Source: Burkholderia multivorans ATCC BAA-247 (lineage in GTDB: Bacteria > Pseudomonadota > Gammaproteobacteria > Burkholderiales > Burkholderiaceae). Taken from it: a DNA stretch of 64,000 nucleotides. Under the pieces are notes generated by a model that was not told the origin of the DNA, ran no database searches, and saw only the letters and a program-made list of their open reading frames with translations. The position numbers and the translations under genes were made by a program. Shown one piece after another: positions 18,373-26,507 of this stretch. The stretch spans positions 62,001 through 126,000 of the forward strand of contig NZ_CP009831.1 of the NCBI RefSeq assembly GCF_000959525.1, given 5' to 3'. Numbering within the stretch: the first letter of the stretch is position 1; every line of letters begins with the position of its first letter.

Positions 18373-18390
18373 GGTGAGGATTTTCGGGAG
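18373..18390 (-). repeat. Single 23-bp-repeat unit abutting the H-NS-like stop codon
   Basis: On the minus strand CTCCCG-AAAATC-CTCACC begins at the base immediately after the TGA of the H-NS-like gene. It is an exact match to the array core. It lies between the stop codon and the terminator, so it would be part of the 3' untranslated region. Confidence 0.75.
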
Positions 18391-18684
18391 TCAGTCGGCG
18401 ATCAGGAATCGCGTGCGGTTCTTGCCGAGCCACGCGGGCGCGCGCCCGCGGCCACTCCAGGTTTCGCCCGTCTTCGGGTTGCGATATTTCGGCGGCAACG
18501 TGCGCTTCGCCTTTGCGCTCGGCGCGCCGAGCGGCCGGAAACCGAGCTCTTCCGGCGTAATGTCGAATTCGTCGATTTTCGCCCGGATCTCGGCTATCGC
18601 GTCGGCAATCGCCTTCTCGCGTTCCTTGTCGATTTTTTGCTGAAGCCTTTCGAGTTGCACGGACAGTTGCCGGTAGGTCGCCAT
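18391..18684 (-). CDS. H-NS-family nucleoid-associated DNA-binding protein
   Basis: The 97-residue product is a compact H-NS-like protein of the Burkholderia/Bordetella (BpH3) type. An N-terminal coiled coil (about residues 1-40, QLERLQQKIDKEREKAIADA) mediates oligomerisation. A linker containing IDEFDITPEELGF follows, and the C-terminal DNA-binding motif is KYRNPKTGETWSGRGRAPAW. Such proteins bind AT-rich DNA and silence transcription. The ATG has AAGGAAT 8 nt upstream. Its stop codon abuts one unit of the 23-bp repeat and a terminator follows. Many paralogues exist in these genomes; I cannot say which one this is. Confidence 0.92.
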   Translation of the reverse strand: MATYRQLSVQLERLQQKIDKEREKAIADAIAEIRAKIDEFDITPEELGFRPLGAPSAKAKRTLPPKYRNPKTGETWSGRGRAPAWLGKNRTRFLIAD

Positions 18685-18784
18685 ATCGATGGGATTCCTT
18701 GAGGGTTATTCATGAAAAATAGCCGACACCAAGCAAATAGAAAAGCGCGTGACCCGAAAGTATTTTCGGCCGCCCATTGCGGGA

Positions 18785-19069
18785 TCAATAGCCGCTTTTC
18801 TTGCGGCATGCGAAGAGCAGGCTTCGCGTGCCGCTATCCGTCGATTGCTGGAGCACGTCGTACTCGCCGTTGCAGATCGCGCGCGCATTGTCCGTGCAAT
18901 TGCTCCACGAGTCGCCCGTGCATTGAACCTGCGTAGTCGGGCGTCCGTCGGACGTGAACAGCGGCGCACCGCCGCCGCACCCGCCGAGCGCCGCGACGAG
19001 CGCCAACAACCCGGCCCCGCGCAGCAACGCCCGAGGCCCCCGACAGACCGACGCAAGCATGTGTTTCAT
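18785..19069 (-). CDS. Small putative lipoprotein
   Basis: The 94-residue product from the ATG at 19069 starts with a basic segment and a hydrophobic helix ending in a lipobox, LVAALGGC (Cys at about residue 29). It is therefore likely to be a lipid-anchored envelope protein. The mature part is short and has four cysteines (VQCTGD, NCTDN, AICNG, FACRK) that could form two disulfides, but I recognise no family. GGAAAG lies 5 nt upstream of the start. It is probably co-transcribed with the BON-like gene 61 nt upstream. Confidence 0.65.
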   Translation of the reverse strand: MKHMLASVCRGPRALLRGAGLLALVAALGGCGGGAPLFTSDGRPTTQVQCTGDSWSNCTDNARAICNGEYDVLQQSTDSGTRSLLFACRKKSGY

Positions 19070-19130
19070 TGTTCTTTCCGTCAACCTTTTTTTAAATGTC
19101 GCGAGTATGCCATGCACGGCCGCCTATTGT

Positions 19131-19658
19131 TCAATTGGGCGTGCGGTCCGGCTGCCCGCGCGTCCGATACGGCAACGTTCGTGCCGGATCGTCGGTGATG
19201 CGAATGAAAACCTGTTCGACATCGGGCAGCGCCTCGAATTCGCGTTGCAGCGCCTGTCGATCGAATCCAGGATTCGCACAGCCTTCGACATAGACGAAGC
19301 GCCGCTGCACGGTGATCCACAGGCTCGTGCCGCGCAGCCGTTCGGATCCGGCGAAATGCGCCTTGGCGGCATCCGCGATCGGCGCGTCGTACAGATAGGA
19401 GTTCGGCTTCGTGCAGCGATGCGCGAGCCAGCAGGTCGTCCCGCGCTCGACGCGGTAGTGCGCGTCGTCCTCCATCTCGGCCTTCGTCATCCACGGGCCG
19501 AGCGGCAACGGGCATTCGGCGATGTCCCGCGACAGCGCAACGAACGGATCGTTGTACCAGTTGCGCCGCGCCGTGGGCGCCTCGGTATCGCCCGTCTGCG
19601 CCAGCGCGGACGTCGCGAGCATCAACGTCACCCAACCTGCGATGCCGATTCGCTTCAT
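19131..19658 (-). CDS. Periplasmic BON-domain-like protein of unknown function
   Basis: The 175-residue product begins with a cleavable signal peptide (MKRIGIAGWVTLMLATSALA). The C-terminal part, KAHFAGSERLRGTSLWITVQ to VEQVFIRIT, resembles a BON domain, an envelope-associated phospholipid-binding fold. The middle has paired cysteines (AECPLP, TTCWLAHRC). The start is supported by ACAGGAGGCGAT directly upstream. It precedes the lipoprotein gene in the same direction, suggesting a two-gene envelope unit. The domain assignment is by general pattern only. Confidence 0.6.
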   Translation of the reverse strand: MKRIGIAGWVTLMLATSALAQTGDTEAPTARRNWYNDPFVALSRDIAECPLPLGPWMTKAEMEDDAHYRVERGTTCWLAHRCTKPNSYLYDAPIADAAKAHFAGSERLRGTSLWITVQRRFVYVEGCANPGFDRQALQREFEALPDVEQVFIRITDDPARTLPYRTRGQPDRTPN

Positions 19659-19772
19659 ATCGCCTCCTGTCGGCCGACTCGCACGCGCATGCCGGCCGGC
19701 CTGTGTTTCGCGATCGTTCCCATACCTGATGCGCACCATGCAGGCGCGCGCGCCCGCGCGGTCCGCAGCGGC

Positions 19773-21269
19773 CTATCGACCGATACCGAGCGCCGCGAGC
19801 TTCTTGTACAGCGTTGCGCGTCCGATGCCGATCCGCGCGGCGGCCTCCGCCACCTTGCCGTCGCACGCGGCCAGCGCGTCGACGAAGAACTGGCGTTCCC
19901 ACGCCGCGAGCGCGTCCGCATACGACACGTGCTGCCCGGCATGCGGGTCGCCGGCGCCGGACCTGGAACCGGCGCCCGCGCCGCCCGCCGTCACGGCAGC
20001 CGCCGGCACGGCCGGGGCGGCGTCCGCATGTACGCGCGTCGGTCCGAGAAACGGCGCGAGCGCACGTGCATCGATGATCGCGCGATCCGACAGCATCAGC
20101 GCGCGCTCGAGCGTGTTGCGCAGCTCGCGGACGTTGCCCGGCCACGGATAGGCGCAAAGCATCCGCAACGCGTCGTCGGTCAGCTCGCAGTGCGCGGCGC
20201 GCCCGTGCTGCGCAGCGAGCTCCTCGAGCGTCACATAAACGAGCGCCGCAATGTCCGACGCACGCTCGCGCAGCGGCGGCGCATGAATCGTCAGCACATT
20301 GAGCCGGTAATAGAGATCGGCGCGAAAGCGCCCGGCCGCGACGAGCGCCGGCAGGTCGGCCGACGTCGCCGCAATGATGCGCACGTCCGCGCGCACGATG
20401 CGGTTCGACCCGACCGGTTCGAATTCCTTGTCCTGCAGCACGCGCAGCAGCTTGCCCTGCAGCGGCAACGGCATGTCGCCGATCTCGTCGAGAAACAGCG
20501 TGCCGCGATCGGCCAGCTCGAACTTGCCGACGCGGCCCTTGCGATCGGCGCCGGTATACGCGCCGGGCGCGGCGCCGAAGAACTCGGTTTCGAGCAGCGT
20601 GTCGGGAATCGCCGCGACGTTGACGGTCACGAGCGGCTGCAGCGCACGCGCCGACGCCGCGTGAATCGCATGCGCGAGCAGTTCCTTGCCGGTGCCTGTC
20701 TCGCCGAGCAGCAGCACCGGCGAATCGACTTGCGCGGCGCGGCGCGCCTGTCGTTTCGTCTCGAGACTCGCGGCGCTCGTGCCGACGAAGCTCGCGAACG
20801 TGTACTTCGCGCGGCGCGCCTGCGCGAGCGAGCGCTGCGTCGCGATCAGCTGCTGCTGAAGCTGCGCGTAGCGCGAGAAGATCGGCGTGAGCGTCTTCAG
20901 CTGATCGAACAGCGCGAAGCCGATCGCGCCGACCGTCTCGCCGGCCTCGTTCTTCAGCGGCAGCCGCGTGACGACGAGCGGTTCGCGGCCGGTCTCCATG
21001 ATGTCGAGCAGGATCGGCTGGCCGCTCGACACGACTTCGCGCAGCAGGCTGTTCGGGATCACGGCCTCGCAGTCGAGGCCGACGGCCTGCTGCGGATCGG
21101 CAAAGCCGAAACGCGCCGCGTAGCGCTCGTTCATCCAGACGATCCGCGCATCGCGATCGACGACCACCGTGCCCGCGCTCGAATCCTCGAACGTGCGAAA
21201 CAGCGACTCGGCGGCGCGCCGCAGCACGTCGCCGTAGTTGGCGGGCAGCCGGGTCCAGTCGTTCATCAT
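19773..21269 (-). CDS. Sigma-54-dependent activator with PAS sensor domain
   Basis: The 498-residue product has an N-terminal PAS domain (about residues 28-125, including [14 protein letters not shown]) and a linker helix. The AAA+ domain (about 165-400) has Walker A GETGTGKE at 189-196 and the sigma-54 loop at 236-241 written GAYTGA instead of GAFTGA. The protein ends in a Fis-type helix-turn-helix ([20 protein letters not shown]). Tyr in that loop occurs in working activators, so the protein need not be defective. It is divergent from a GntP-type permease gene that has a strong -24/-12 promoter and activator-like repeats. Two adjacent ATGs (21269, 21266) are possible starts; neither has a strong ribosome-binding site. 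Confidence 0.88.
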   Translation of the reverse strand: MMNDWTRLPANYGDVLRRAAESLFRTFEDSSAGTVVVDRDARIVWMNERYAARFGFADPQQAVGLDCEAVIPNSLLREVVSSGQPILLDIMETGREPLVVTRLPLKNEAGETVGAIGFALFDQLKTLTPIFSRYAQLQQQLIATQRSLAQARRAKYTFASFVGTSAASLETKRQARRAAQVDSPVLLLGETGTGKELLAHAIHAASARALQPLVTVNVAAIPDTLLETEFFGAAPGAYTGADRKGRVGKFELADRGTLFLDEIGDMPLPLQGKLLRVLQDKEFEPVGSNRIVRADVRIIAATSADLPALVAAGRFRADLYYRLNVLTIHAPPLRERASDIAALVYVTLEELAAQHGRAAHCELTDDALRMLCAYPWPGNVRELRNTLERALMLSDRAIIDARALAPFLGPTRVHADAAPAVPAAAVTAGGAGAGSRSGAGDPHAGQHVSYADALAAWERQFFVDALAACDGKVAEAAARIGIGRATLYKKLAALGIGR

Positions 21270-21278
21270 CGTGTCGTC

Positions 21279-21420
21279 GTCTCCGTGTATCTTCGGTCGG
21301 ATGTCTCCGTATCGGGACGGATTATCTCATTTCGGAGACACGCCGGATTGCCTTGTCGGGGAAGACCCTCGCCGAGTCGACACGCGATCGCGATCGCCGA
21401 TTCGTCTCCGTCTGGAGACG
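21279..21420. promoter_or_regulatory. Activator-binding region with repeated GTCTCCG half-sites
   Basis: CGTCTCC (21403-21409) and GGAGACG (21414-21420) form a perfect 7-bp inverted repeat with a 4-nt spacer. GTCTCCG (21303-21309) pairs with CGGAGAC (21333-21339) across 23 nt, and another GTCTCCG is at 21279-21285. The compact palindrome is centred about 105 bp upstream of the -12 of the permease promoter, the expected place for the divergently encoded activator. Binding by that protein is inferred. Confidence 0.65.
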
Positions 21421-21503
21421 TTTCACGTAGAATCGTCAGACATTGGCCGGCGCGGGCCCGCCCGGCCACGCCGGACCCGCGTCCGGCGGCGCATTGCGGC
21501 CGA

Positions 21504-21519
21504 TGGCACGAAACCTGCA
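21504..21519 (+). promoter_or_regulatory. Sigma-54 promoter of the GntP-type permease gene
   Basis: TGGCACGAAACCTGCA matches the -24/-12 consensus, with GG and GC 10 bases apart and the full TGGCACG box. It lies 67 nt before the TTG start codon of the permease gene and downstream of the GTCTCCG repeats. Confidence 0.88.
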
Positions 21520-21586
21520 CGAAGCCGAGCCGGTCCGCGGCGCACCGTCCGACCGAACAACAACCAAAGCAATTAGGAGACTTCCC

Positions 21587-22990
21587 TTGTCTTTCGTGAT
21601 CGTCCTCGCCGCGCTGGCGTTCCTGATGTTCGCCGCGTATCGCGGCTACAGCGTGATCCTGTTCGCGCCGATCGCCGCACTCGGCGCGGTCCTGCTCACC
21701 GATCCGGCCGCCGTCGCGCCCGTCTTCTCCGGCATCTTCATGGAGAAGATGGTCGGCTTCGTCAAACTGTACTTTCCGGTGTTCATGCTCGGCGCGGTGT
21801 TCGGCAAGGTGATCGAACTGTCCGGCTTTTCCGAGTCGATCGTCCATGCAGCGATCCGCTACATCGGCCGCTCGCGCGCCAATGCGGTAATCGTCGCGGT
21901 GTGCGCGCTGCTCACGTACGGCGGCGTGTCGCTGTTCGTCGTCGTGTTCGCGGTCTATCCGTTCGCGGCCGAGCTCTATCGCCAGAGCAATATTCCGAAG
22001 CGGCTGATGCCGGGCGCGATCGCGCTCGGCGCATTCTCGTTCACGATGGACTCGCTGCCCGGCACGCCGCAGATCCAGAACATCATCCCGACCACGTTCT
22101 TCAAGACGACCGCATGGGCCGCGCCCGCACTCGGCACGATCGGCTCGCTGTTCATCATCGTCGTCGGTCTCGCGTATCTCGAATGGCGCCGCCGTTCGGC
22201 GATGGCGAAGGGCGAAGGCTACGGCACGTCGCTCGTCAACGAGCCGGAGCGCGTCGAAGCGCAGTCGCTGCCGAATCCCGCGCTCGCGATCCTGCCGCTG
22301 ATCCTGGTCGGCGTGTCGAACTTCGCATTCACGAAGCTGATCCCGCAGTGGTACGGCTCCGCGTCGTACACCGTCGCACCGGAAGTGCTGCCGGGCGTCC
22401 ATGCGCCGGTGACGACGTCGATCAAGACCGTCGTCGCGATCTGGTCGGTCGAGGCCGCACTGCTGCTCGGCATCGTGCTCGTCGTGCTGACCGCGTTCAA
22501 GCGCGTCAGCGAACGCTTCGCGGCCGGCTCGAAGGCGGCCGTCGGCGGCGCGCTGCTCGCCGCGATGAACACCGCGTCGGAGTACGGCTTCGGCGGCGTG
22601 ATCGCTGCGCTGCCGGGCTTCCTCGTCGTCGGCGACGCGCTGAAGAGCATCCCGAACCCGCTCGTCAACGCTGCGGTGTCGGTCAGCTCGCTCGCGGGCA
22701 TCACGGGCTCGGCATCGGGCGGCATGAGCATCGCGCTCGCCGCGATGTCGGACCTGTTCATCAAGGGCGCGCAAGCGGCCAACATCCCGATGGACGTGCT
22801 GCACCGGGTCGTCGCGATGGCGAGCGGCGGCATGGACACGCTGCCGCACAACGGCGCGGTGATCACGCTGCTCGCCGTCACGGGCCTCACGCACCGCGAG
22901 TCGTATCGCGACATTTTTGCGGTCACCGTGATCAAGACGCTCGCGGTGTTCTTCGTGATCGCCGTGTATTACATGACGGGGCTCGTGTAA
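21587..22990 (+). CDS. GntP-family organic acid permease
   Basis: The 467-residue product is almost entirely hydrophobic, with about 12 membrane segments, and has the GntP-family layout. SFTMDSLPGTPQIQNIIPTT and the late GSASGGMSIALAAM and MASGGMDTLPHNGAVITLL blocks are family-conserved. GntP members carry gluconate, 3-hydroxybutyrate or related acids with protons; the substrate here is unknown. I use the TTG at 21587 because AGGAGA lies 6 nt upstream and the next residues enter the first helix; the open frame to the 5' side crosses the sigma-54 promoter. Its expression probably depends on the neighbouring activator. Confidence 0.85.
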   Translation: MSFVIVLAALAFLMFAAYRGYSVILFAPIAALGAVLLTDPAAVAPVFSGIFMEKMVGFVKLYFPVFMLGAVFGKVIELSGFSESIVHAAIRYIGRSRANAVIVAVCALLTYGGVSLFVVVFAVYPFAAELYRQSNIPKRLMPGAIALGAFSFTMDSLPGTPQIQNIIPTTFFKTTAWAAPALGTIGSLFIIVVGLAYLEWRRRSAMAKGEGYGTSLVNEPERVEAQSLPNPALAILPLILVGVSNFAFTKLIPQWYGSASYTVAPEVLPGVHAPVTTSIKTVVAIWSVEAALLLGIVLVVLTAFKRVSERFAAGSKAAVGGALLAAMNTASEYGFGGVIAALPGFLVVGDALKSIPNPLVNAAVSVSSLAGITGSASGGMSIALAAMSDLFIKGAQAANIPMDVLHRVVAMASGGMDTLPHNGAVITLLAVTGLTHRESYRDIFAVTVIKTLAVFFVIAVYYMTGLV

Positions 22991-22999
22991 TTCCTTGCG

Positions 23000-23026
23000 G
23001 CGGGCGGCGCTTCGCACGCCGCCCGC
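23000..23026 (+). terminator. Terminator hairpin after the permease gene
   Basis: GCGGGCGGCG (23000-23009) pairs perfectly with CGCCGCCCGC (23017-23026) around a 7-nt loop, 10 nt past the stop codon. No T-run follows. Confidence 0.55.
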
Positions 23027-23355
23027 GCCTGCCGGCCGCGTCCCCGTAGCCGGTGCGTTCTACCCGCGTTTCACGAAGGGCACGCAGCCATGCCGGACCG
23101 GCGCCTCGATGGCGTCCGGTCCCATACCGGCCGGCACCCGGCCCGCCGGCGCACGCCGCGCCCATCGCACCGCCCTCATCTCCGCGCCATTCGGCCCCGA
23201 CCACGCCGCCGTCATTGTTGTCCGCAGCAAAACACTGCATTGGTCGCCGGCGCATTTTTCATGCGGCCGACCCGACCTACACTGGTTTCAACGTCGCCCG
23301 ACGCATTCGTGACACGAAGCGCGGCCGATTCAACGGAAACCAGGAGGTCCCGATC
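23027..23355. other. Intergenic region before the DUF4148 gene
   Basis: The 329-bp stretch has no convincing gene. A TTTCAT/TACACT pair near 23257-23283 resembles a weak promoter, and AGGAGGT at 23343-23349 is the ribosome-binding site of the following small gene. Nothing else stands out. Confidence 0.4.
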
Positions 23356-23607
23356 ATGAAGCGCCTGATTCAAGCGGTTGCCCTCGCCGTGGCCGTCTCC
23401 GGCCCGGTCGTCGCCCATGCGCAGTCGAACCAGCCGCTGACGCGTGCGCAGGTCCGTGCCGAAGTGAAGGCACTGAAGCAGGCCGGCTTCCAGCCGAGCG
23501 ACTGGTTCTATCCGGCCAGCATCCAATCGGCCGAAGCGAAGATCGCGCAACAGAACGGCGCCGGGTACGGCAGCGCGCGCGACGCGTCGTCGGAATCGGG
23601 CCGTTGA
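23356..23607 (+). CDS. Small exported DUF4148-type protein
   Basis: The 83-residue product has a signal peptide (MKRLIQAVALAVAVSGPVVA, cleaved near HAQ). The short conserved segment LTRAQVRAEVKALKQAGFQP followed by the DWFYPASIQSAEAKIA tail is typical of the DUF4148 family, which is abundant in Burkholderia and has no known function. AGGAGGT 6 nt upstream fixes the start. It stands alone between the permease gene and the convergent thioredoxin-like gene. A second protein of similar type is encoded at 50969-51346. Confidence 0.85.
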   Translation: MKRLIQAVALAVAVSGPVVAHAQSNQPLTRAQVRAEVKALKQAGFQPSDWFYPASIQSAEAKIAQQNGAGYGSARDASSESGR

Positions 23608-23631
23608 TCCTCGGCACGGCCACGGCGGCCG

Positions 23632-25227
23632 TCACGTCTTCACGGGCTGAATCAGCTTCGCGCACGCCGCTGCCTGCGGGTCGCCCGCGGGCAGCTTGCC
23701 GCATAGCTCGTCGAACTGCCTGACGACCGTCCTGACCGACGCATCGTGCGCGCCGCCGCTACGCCAGCGGTTCAGTTGCGCGACGACCTTGGTCAGCGCA
23801 CGCAAATTCGCGCCGTAGAATGCATCGCGCGTCTTGCCGGCCTGCGCGAGCACGCTCGCAGCAATTCCTTCGATCCGCGCCGAGTCCTCGGGCGCCAATT
23901 GCACCGCGTTCGCGAAATAGGTCGCGCCCCAGCGCAGCTTCGTCGCGGGGCCCGTCGCCGTGTCGTACGCCTTCCGGTACCAGTCGAGCGCCGCCGCCTT
24001 GTCGCCGCGCGCCTTCGCGTTCGCGGCCAGCCCGGACATGAAGTAGTACGGCGTCGACGAGCGCGGCAGTTCGGCCTTCAGCAGCGCATCCGACTCGTCG
24101 AACAGTCCGGCATCGGTCAACGTATCCGCGCCCTCGCTGACGAGCGCCTGCCGCTCGTACGGATTCGCCGCACCCTGCACCGACGCGGCGATCTGCCGCC
24201 GCACGGTATCGACGAGCGCCGGCGCATCGAGCGGCGCGCCGGTGCGCGCCTCGCCACGCGCGAGCAGCACGCGGCCGTGCAATGCCATCAGTCGATCGAT
24301 CGACGACAGCGTCGTATCGGCGGACAGCCGTGCGAGCGCCGCGTCGTATGCGCCGCGCAGCTTCGCGCGCTGCGCTTCACTGCCGCCGAGATACGCGACG
24401 ACACGCGCCGGCGCCATCACGAGCACGTCGGAATCGGCGCGCGACAGCGCGCGATCGGCCAACACCGCTCGCCATGCGTCGGCGAGCGCCGACTTGTCCA
24501 GCGCGCCGGCCTGAGCCGGATCGTCCGACGCGGCGACCACGGCCGCCTTCAGTGCGAAGCGCGCCGCCTCGGCCTTCGCGCCGGCCGCCCGCGCGCGCTG
24601 CGACAGCGTCTGCAATGTCTGCGCGACGCGATCGGCCAGCACCGGCAACGCACCGTCGGTATCCCACGAATAGTCCGCCAGCAGCCGCCATTCGTCCGCC
24701 TTCAGCGATGCACCGTCCTTCAACGCGCTCGCGAGCGTCTGCCGCACCGGATGCGCGGCGGTCATGCCGAGCGACAGCGCCTGCAGGTAGCGGTCGAGAT
24801 CGGCCTCGCCCGGCAGCCGCGTCACCTCGGTGCCGTCGGGACGGAACAGGATCATCGTCGGATAGCCGTGCACCTTGAAGCGTTCGCCGAGCTTCTGCGC
24901 GCTCTCGGTGTCGCCGTCGAGATAGACGGGCACGAACAGCGACGAGCGCGTCTTGAACGCCTGCTGACTAAAGATCGTCGACTTCACCTGGTTGCACGAC
25001 GGGCACCACACCGCGCCCCAGTACAGCAGCAGCGGCTTGCCGGTACGCTTCGCGAGCGCGAAGGCGTCGTCGGCGTCGCCCTGCTGCCACGCGATGCCGG
25101 GCGGCAGATGGGTACGCTGCGACGACGAACTCGCCGCGACGCCTTCCTGCGGCGCGACGGTGGCAAACGCCGCACCCGACGCGGCGAACAGGCAGGCGGC
25201 AGTCAGACTCCGGATAACGGTTTTCAT
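23632..25227 (-). CDS. Exported thioredoxin-like protein with a long helical C-terminal region
   Basis: The 531-residue product starts with a signal peptide (MKTVIRSLTAACLFAASGAA) and continues with a thioredoxin-fold domain (about residues 40-150). Its redox motif is WCPSC (Cys75, Cys78), followed by the cis-Pro-type strand HGYPTMILFRPDGTEV. The remaining 370 residues are alanine-rich and helical, resembling TPR-like repeats. This points to a periplasmic thiol oxidoreductase or disulfide-handling protein with a protein-docking scaffold. The ATG at 25227 gives the signal peptide; the frame is open for 64 more codons upstream without support. The substrate is unknown. Confidence 0.75.
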   Translation of the reverse strand: MKTVIRSLTAACLFAASGAAFATVAPQEGVAASSSSQRTHLPPGIAWQQGDADDAFALAKRTGKPLLLYWGAVWCPSCNQVKSTIFSQQAFKTRSSLFVPVYLDGDTESAQKLGERFKVHGYPTMILFRPDGTEVTRLPGEADLDRYLQALSLGMTAAHPVRQTLASALKDGASLKADEWRLLADYSWDTDGALPVLADRVAQTLQTLSQRARAAGAKAEAARFALKAAVVAASDDPAQAGALDKSALADAWRAVLADRALSRADSDVLVMAPARVVAYLGGSEAQRAKLRGAYDAALARLSADTTLSSIDRLMALHGRVLLARGEARTGAPLDAPALVDTVRRQIAASVQGAANPYERQALVSEGADTLTDAGLFDESDALLKAELPRSSTPYYFMSGLAANAKARGDKAAALDWYRKAYDTATGPATKLRWGATYFANAVQLAPEDSARIEGIAASVLAQAGKTRDAFYGANLRALTKVVAQLNRWRSGGAHDASVRTVVRQFDELCGKLPAGDPQAAACAKLIQPVKT

Positions 25228-25378
25228 CGAAGCGGGTTCCGTTGAAAAGACGATGGCGGGAAGACGCGTCGCGCGCCTGTCGCGACGGCCGGCAAATCGC
25301 TCGACGATACGATGCAGGCGCCCGCTTGAAAACGAACGAATTCTCGAATGAATATGAGGCACGGGACGCTCGGCTCCA

Positions 25379-25876
25379 CGGCCGCGACCCGAGCCGCGCC
25401 ATGCGATACACCGATGCATACGCGCCGTCGCGCAGCGCGTAGTCGGGCGTTTGCCTTCGATGCGAAAAGCGTGCTTTTCGTAGAGCGCGATCGCCGCTCG
25501 GTTTGTCGACGAACACGGTCAGCTCGATACGCGTGACGTTGAGCCAATTCTCGGCGAGGTCGATCGCGGCCGCGAGCAGACGGCTGCCGATGCCGCGCCC
25601 GTGATGCGCCGCATCGACCATCATGCCGAGCCCGGCCGCATGACGGCGCCGCGGATTCGGTTCGGTATGCGGGGCAAGATAGCCGACCACCGCGCCATCG
25701 ACTTCGGCGACGAGACTCACGCCCTGTTCGCGAATGCGTTCGAGCCGTTGCTGCCATTTCTCGAACGATGGAAACGGATGCTGCGGCGTGTTCTTGCAGA
25801 CCGCCGGTTGCGCGGAGATTGTGCGGATCGCATCGACGTCGTGCGCGTCGCCGTGCCGGATCGTGATGTCGATCAT
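25379..25876 (-). pseudogene. GNAT N-acetyltransferase gene with two compensating frameshifts and no nearby stop
   Basis: From the ATG at 25876 the product begins MIDITIRHGDAHDVDAIRTI and has the GNAT acetyl-CoA loop HHGRGIGSRLL. At about 25503 the conserved motif jumps to another frame. In frame the sequence reads DKPSGDRALRKARFSHRRQT, while the shifted frame reads NRAAIALYEKHAFRIEGKRP, the expected GNAT motif B. Near 25445 the original frame resumes with DYALRDGAYASVYRMARLG. One extra base and one missing base explain this. Family homology ends near 25379, but the in-frame reading runs on to 24968 inside the thioredoxin-like gene. It may be a real decayed gene or a sequencing error. Confidence 0.65.
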
Positions 25877-26202
25877 GACGGGGGAGCGTCCAGGGCATCG
25901 TTCTTTGAAGGGCATGCGGCGGTGCGCGTACCGCATGCCATCGAGGCATATCCGGGTTTCATGCGAATGCAACATGCTTGCCACGTGCTCGCCCGGCATG
26001 TCGATGCCGCCTGACGAAACGAAACCATCGCCACCGATTCGGTTGCGATCGCAACGGCATGGCACCCAAGCCGTCTCATGCCGGCGGGACACCTTTTTAC
26101 CGACCGCGCCATGGAAAATCGGTAATTTCTCACCGCTCCCCCGCGCCTCATTCACGTGCACGCGATTCGTTGCACACACAACGTCATGAGAACGACACGC
26201 GA
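25877..26202. other. Intergenic region between the GNAT and phospholipase genes
   Basis: No convincing gene lies in this divergent gap, which continues to the phospholipase start at 26508. It is lower in GC around 26020-26200. One CTCACC followed by GCTCCC occurs near 26133, but the box order and spacing do not match the 23-bp repeat. The phospholipase control elements are listed separately. Confidence 0.4.
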
Positions 26203-26246
26203 TGTCATTTCTCCATCACGTCGACGTCACGTCGGCTCCCTAGACT
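26203..26246 (+). promoter_or_regulatory. Pho-box-like promoter of the phospholipase C gene
   Basis: TGTCA (26203), CATCA (26214) and CGTCA (26225) recur with exact 11-bp spacing, like PhoB direct repeats. TAGACT (26241-26246) sits 11 bp after the last repeat, where the -10 of PhoB-dependent promoters lies. Only the first repeat is a perfect match. PhoB control of secreted phospholipases C is established in related bacteria; here it is inferred. Confidence 0.45.
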
Positions 26247-26507
26247 AGGCGCCGCCCTGCCCGGCATGCGCCGGGCCGGCGCGTGCCGACATCCCGTCCC
26301 GCGCATGACGAACGCGCGAACGACGAGGCGGCAACGACGGCCGAAACCGCCACGCGACGCAGCGCGTCGTCCGTGGGGCGCGCCCATCCGGCGCGCGGCC
26401 GGCGCATCCGCACGCACGCGCATCGCGGACCGTCCCAGGCGGGGACGACGCTTGGGCGCAACCAGACGAAGTCACGAACGCTCCCATCATCAGAGGACTC
26501 GAACGCC

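Larger units (their letters stand above)
17793..18390. other. Intergenic region upstream of the Pat-like gene
   Basis: The 598-bp gap between the H-NS-like gene and the Pat-like gene holds three copies of the CTCCYG-N6-CTCACC unit (18051-18090 and 18373-18390, minus orientation) and a strong minus-strand terminator hairpin (18315-18354). No gene is convincing here. The open frames present are arginine/serine-rich and lack ribosome-binding sites. Confidence 0.6.

Noticed and set aside
21504-21587. Upstream extension of the GntP-type permease to 21443
   Set aside because: The extra codons cross the sigma-54 promoter and have no membrane or family features; the TTG at 21587 has a good ribosome-binding site.
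25224-25949. Alternative minus-strand frame over the GNAT gene as the true protein
   Set aside because: Only the short motif-B segment region makes sense outside the main frame; the rest of the alternative frames is arginine-rich noise.
26130-26150. Extra copy of the 23-bp repeat near the phospholipase gene
   Set aside because: CTCACC is followed, not preceded, by GCTCCC and the six-base spacing is not met.
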